64,000 bases of DNA from G965216695 sp965216695 (GTDB lineage Bacteria; Pseudomonadota; Gammaproteobacteria; Pseudomonadales; Azotimanducaceae), in assembly GCA_965216695.1 (NCBI GenBank), contig OZ244212.1, forward strand, positions 1,240,001 through 1,304,000, written 5' to 3'. Shown piece after piece: positions 61,462 through 64,000 of this stretch. The notes below the pieces were generated by a model, which made no database searches, was not told the origin of the DNA, and was given only the letters and a program-made list of their open reading frames with translations. Both the position numbers and the translations under genes were made by a program. The first letter of the stretch is position 1; the number at the start of each line of letters is the position of its first letter.

Positions 61462-63927
61462 ATGCAGTGGATCAAGCCGCTTTGCGAGTTATCCACGGCG
61501 AATGTGCTCGACGCAGGCAACACGGCCGCCCGCCTCGGTTTCCTGTTGCAGGCGAATCAACCGGTACCATCCGGATTCGTCGTAACGGTCGACGCATTCT
61601 TCGCCCACTTCGAAACCATCCCCGCCGAGGGACCCGTGCGGCCGGAACTGGTGGACAGTTTCCGCCGGGAACTGCTCGCAGCCTTCGACCAAACGTTCTC
61701 ACCCGGCGAACATGTCGCGGTGCGCTGCTCCCACGTGGACGACATAGGCGAAGGCACCTGCGCCAGCGGCAGGTACGGAACCTACTACTTCGTTCCCAGG
61801 CCACGGCTGGCAAACGCGGTGATCGACTGCTGGATGACGGTCTGGTCGCCGGCTGCCATCGCCTACCGGTCAGCCCACAACGTAGAACAGCCCGCCGGTA
61901 TGGGCGTGCTCGTTCAGCGCATGGTGCGCGCCGACGCGGCCGGTACCTGTTCCAGCACCGATCCACACGGCACCTGGCCGAGCTTGTGCACCGTAGAGGC
62001 TGCGCACGGGCTTGGCGCCGGCGTCGCAGACGGCCGGACGGCCGCCGACCTTGCGGTCGTTTCCTGGGACGACGCGATCCTGGTCCGCGAAACACGGCCG
62101 AAAAACTGGAAAGTTACACGCTGTAATTCCGGCCACGATGCAGCCCAACTCGACGAGATGACGACCGAGCAAAGGCGCCGCCTGGAGAGTCGAATCGAGC
62201 CGGTACCCGCACATCAGCAACTCACACCCGTGCTCAATGATGACGAACTGATTCGGGTGGCGAGGGCCGCGCGACGCGCGGCCGATCTGTTTGATGAGCC
62301 GCAGACGCTCGATTGGGCACTCGAGAACGGCGAATTGAGACTCCTACAAAGCCGCGACGTATTCGTACCCGAACCCGTGTCGCCACACGCACCGGAGACG
62401 TCCACCGCATGTGCGTCCTCCGGCCCGCACACCGGGTCGGTTTCGGCCAAAACCACAGATAGCTCCGATCCAACAGCTGAAAAACCGCTGCTCGGTTTCG
62501 CCCCCGTAACACCCGCCGGTGCAGACCCGCTGACGCCGCTGTCGCAGAGCCTCCTCGCACCGATGCTTGAGCCGGCGTATCAATTTCACGAAGGCCGCGT
62601 GTTTCTGGATATAACCTGGCTACGCCGGTTGGCGCCTTTTGCCGCAGACGATGCGGGTCTCGCACGTTGGGCAACAGCAACCGCTACGGACCTTTCCGAC
62701 GTTCCCCGAATGCGCCCAGTGGCAATGCTGACGAGCCTGTTCTGGAGTGGCATCGCGTACGTCGCGTCAGATGCATACCGGTCGGGAACGGAACGCCGCC
62801 GTCGATCCAACACGACACGTACCGATGCGCGCCTGGAAGGTCTGCTGTCCGAACGTTCATGCGCGCCCGCTGCGGCTCTGCGGACGGGTGCGGGCACGCG
62901 CAGCTTCCGGCGTTTCACGACCCGGCCTCTGCTGGCCGGCACCTGGTGGCGCATCCACCGACGATCGCTCTCTGCTGCGCTCGTCAACGCCACACGCCGA
63001 TGGACGTCCGATCAAGACACAGCGGCGCTGGCCCGTTGGCTCAACGGCGACCAGCCTCGCACCGTAGAACGCAACGCCGCATTGGATCACCTGGCTACCC
63101 AAGCGGCGGAGCACCCGGACGTGAGCAGTCTGCTTATGGCGCCGGAACACACCTACTTGAATGGTCTGGGCTCGCTGGCCGTGGATCACCCGTTTGTTGC
63201 GTTGCTGGAGGCCTTCGTGACCGCCGACGCCGCACATTCGGCCAACGTTCTCGAACTCTCGGCGCCGAGGCTCCGCGAGAACTGCGTACCCGTGCTGATC
63301 GAAATCCGCGATCGGCTGCGCCGCGACGCCGCCAGACCACACAACGTCACGTCACTGCAGGCACGCCTGCGTGACCGCAGCGACACGTCGTACGCAGATG
63401 CGTCGATTACGCTGGAAGCACGATTGCGCGCGGCCTGCGCTCACCGCTGGCAACGAATCGTAATTTCCAACCTGTTCCGGCGTATCCGTAACGCGCTCGA
63501 CGCAGAAACCCAGTGTGAGCGCACTGCTGAACGGGCGTTGGATGCCACACGTATCTGGATCGAACGTCTGGATCACGATCTGTGGCTCGACCAAAGGATT
63601 CCGTGCGCCGGCGATGCGTACGCGCTGAACAGCGATGAGCTCGCCGGGCTGACGGCGGGGAGCCTCGTCTGGTCCGACGTCGAACAACAAGTGCGAGCGC
63701 GGCGTCGGGCATTCCGCCGCCGACTCCAGGCACCCGCCCCGACTGCGCTGAACCTTCCAGAGCTTACGACCGAAGACACGACCGCGGCCGCAGCAGCATC
63801 ACCTGCATCCACGCCAACCAAGCCGGCGGTGACACCGGAACAGGTGACCCTGCCCCTCGACGAGGCACCGGCCATGCCGGATGATAGGCACCGCAATATG
63901 CCGGCACCGGCGGACGTCGCGTCCTGA
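61462..63927 (+). CDS. PEP synthase/PPDK-like ATP-grasp protein lacking the phosphohistidine domain
   Basis: An 821-residue protein (ATG 61462; a TTG start 18 codons earlier is possible). Residues about 1-310 match the nucleotide-binding domain of PEP synthase / pyruvate phosphate dikinase: GNTAARLGFLLQANQPVPSGFVVT, VAVRCSHVDD (usually VRSS), GMGVLVQRMV, AAHGLGAGV and a final LDWALENGELRLLQSR. The remaining half is Arg/Ala-rich helical sequence, loosely like the substrate-binding domain of rifampin phosphotransferase. The swivelling histidine motif (T-x-SHxA) is not found. A separate downstream gene may supply it. Function unknown. Confidence 0.75.
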   Translation: MQWIKPLCELSTANVLDAGNTAARLGFLLQANQPVPSGFVVTVDAFFAHFETIPAEGPVRPELVDSFRRELLAAFDQTFSPGEHVAVRCSHVDDIGEGTCASGRYGTYYFVPRPRLANAVIDCWMTVWSPAAIAYRSAHNVEQPAGMGVLVQRMVRADAAGTCSSTDPHGTWPSLCTVEAAHGLGAGVADGRTAADLAVVSWDDAILVRETRPKNWKVTRCNSGHDAAQLDEMTTEQRRRLESRIEPVPAHQQLTPVLNDDELIRVARAARRAADLFDEPQTLDWALENGELRLLQSRDVFVPEPVSPHAPETSTACASSGPHTGSVSAKTTDSSDPTAEKPLLGFAPVTPAGADPLTPLSQSLLAPMLEPAYQFHEGRVFLDITWLRRLAPFAADDAGLARWATATATDLSDVPRMRPVAMLTSLFWSGIAYVASDAYRSGTERRRRSNTTRTDARLEGLLSERSCAPAAALRTGAGTRSFRRFTTRPLLAGTWWRIHRRSLSAALVNATRRWTSDQDTAALARWLNGDQPRTVERNAALDHLATQAAEHPDVSSLLMAPEHTYLNGLGSLAVDHPFVALLEAFVTADAAHSANVLELSAPRLRENCVPVLIEIRDRLRRDAARPHNVTSLQARLRDRSDTSYADASITLEARLRAACAHRWQRIVISNLFRRIRNALDAETQCERTAERALDATRIWIERLDHDLWLDQRIPCAGDAYALNSDELAGLTAGSLVWSDVEQQVRARRRAFRRRLQAPAPTALNLPELTTEDTTAAAAASPASTPTKPAVTPEQVTLPLDEAPAMPDDRHRNMPAPADVAS

Positions 63928-64000
63928 TCTCCACAATCTGACGCAACGCGGCCCGTGTACGGCGCGCGACAATAGAAGAAAAGCAAACCAGTAATCGGGG

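Overview
The window is GC-rich, densely packed bacterial chromosome. It looks like a free-living, probably marine gammaproteobacterium. The grounds are a VC_2705/DUF4212 sodium symporter pair, a short bifunctional PutA, malate synthase G, an AruI/AruH-type arginine transamination pair, an acetoin-type dehydrogenase operon, several glutathione S-transferases and an RND efflux pair. Taxonomy is inferred from gene content only. I see no rRNA, tRNA, CRISPR array, phage or intact insertion sequence.

Layout. 1-7.4 kb: a secreted protein cut by the left edge, a TIR-TPR membrane protein behind a Nudix hydrolase, and divergent putA. 7.4-8.3 kb: an intergenic block of a repeated element nested inside hairpins. 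8.3-11.5 kb: Na+/solute symporter (small and large subunits) and a luciferase-like flavin enzyme. 11.5-13.6 kb: a gene-poor patch of less GC-rich appearance holding a DUF1330 protein, a small membrane protein and a possible frameshifted remnant. 13.6-20.6 kb (minus strand): mscS-type channel/phosphotransferase, then CMD / acyl-CoA dehydrogenase / malate synthase G / Nudix. 20.8-26.5 kb (minus): a possible six-gene operon of Rieske oxygenase, Rieske ferredoxin, SDR, ThuA-like, luciferase-like and class III aminotransferase genes. 26.7-31.9 kb: CurA-like reductase, GST, second ThuA, TetR, FtsH-type protease. 31.9-38.1 kb: acyl-CoA ligase divergent from an acetoin-dehydrogenase-like E1alpha/E1beta/AcoX/E2 operon. 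38.3-39.4 kb: OmpA-domain protein. 39.5-41.6 kb: DUF35 / thiolase / AhpD-like operon. 41.7-49.1 kb (minus): GST and a livHMGF-acyl-CoA ligase-livK uptake cluster. 49.1-53.3 kb: HpaB-family enzyme and aruI-aruH. 53.4-64 kb: M48 lipoprotein protease, two small genes, glyoxalase I, GST, RND adaptor and pump, and a PEP-synthase-like ATP-grasp protein.

The most striking observation is at 41096-41647. An AhpD/carboxymuconolactone-decarboxylase-like gene has an in-frame TGA exactly where its paralog in this same window (20030-20620) has the second cysteine of the CxxC redox motif. A perfect 8-bp hairpin with a G-first apical loop lies 20 nt downstream, where a bacterial SECIS element belongs. The simplest reading is a CxxU selenoprotein, normally mis-annotated as two fragments. 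It sits in an operon with a thiolase and its DUF35 partner, and the cysteine paralog sits beside an acyl-CoA dehydrogenase. This suggests a thiol-redox role connected to acyl-CoA catabolism.

Most other genes fit aerobic catabolism of organic acids, amino acids (proline, arginine) and aromatic or acyl-CoA compounds, plus detoxification. Functional assignments rest on family motifs read from the translations; no database search was run.
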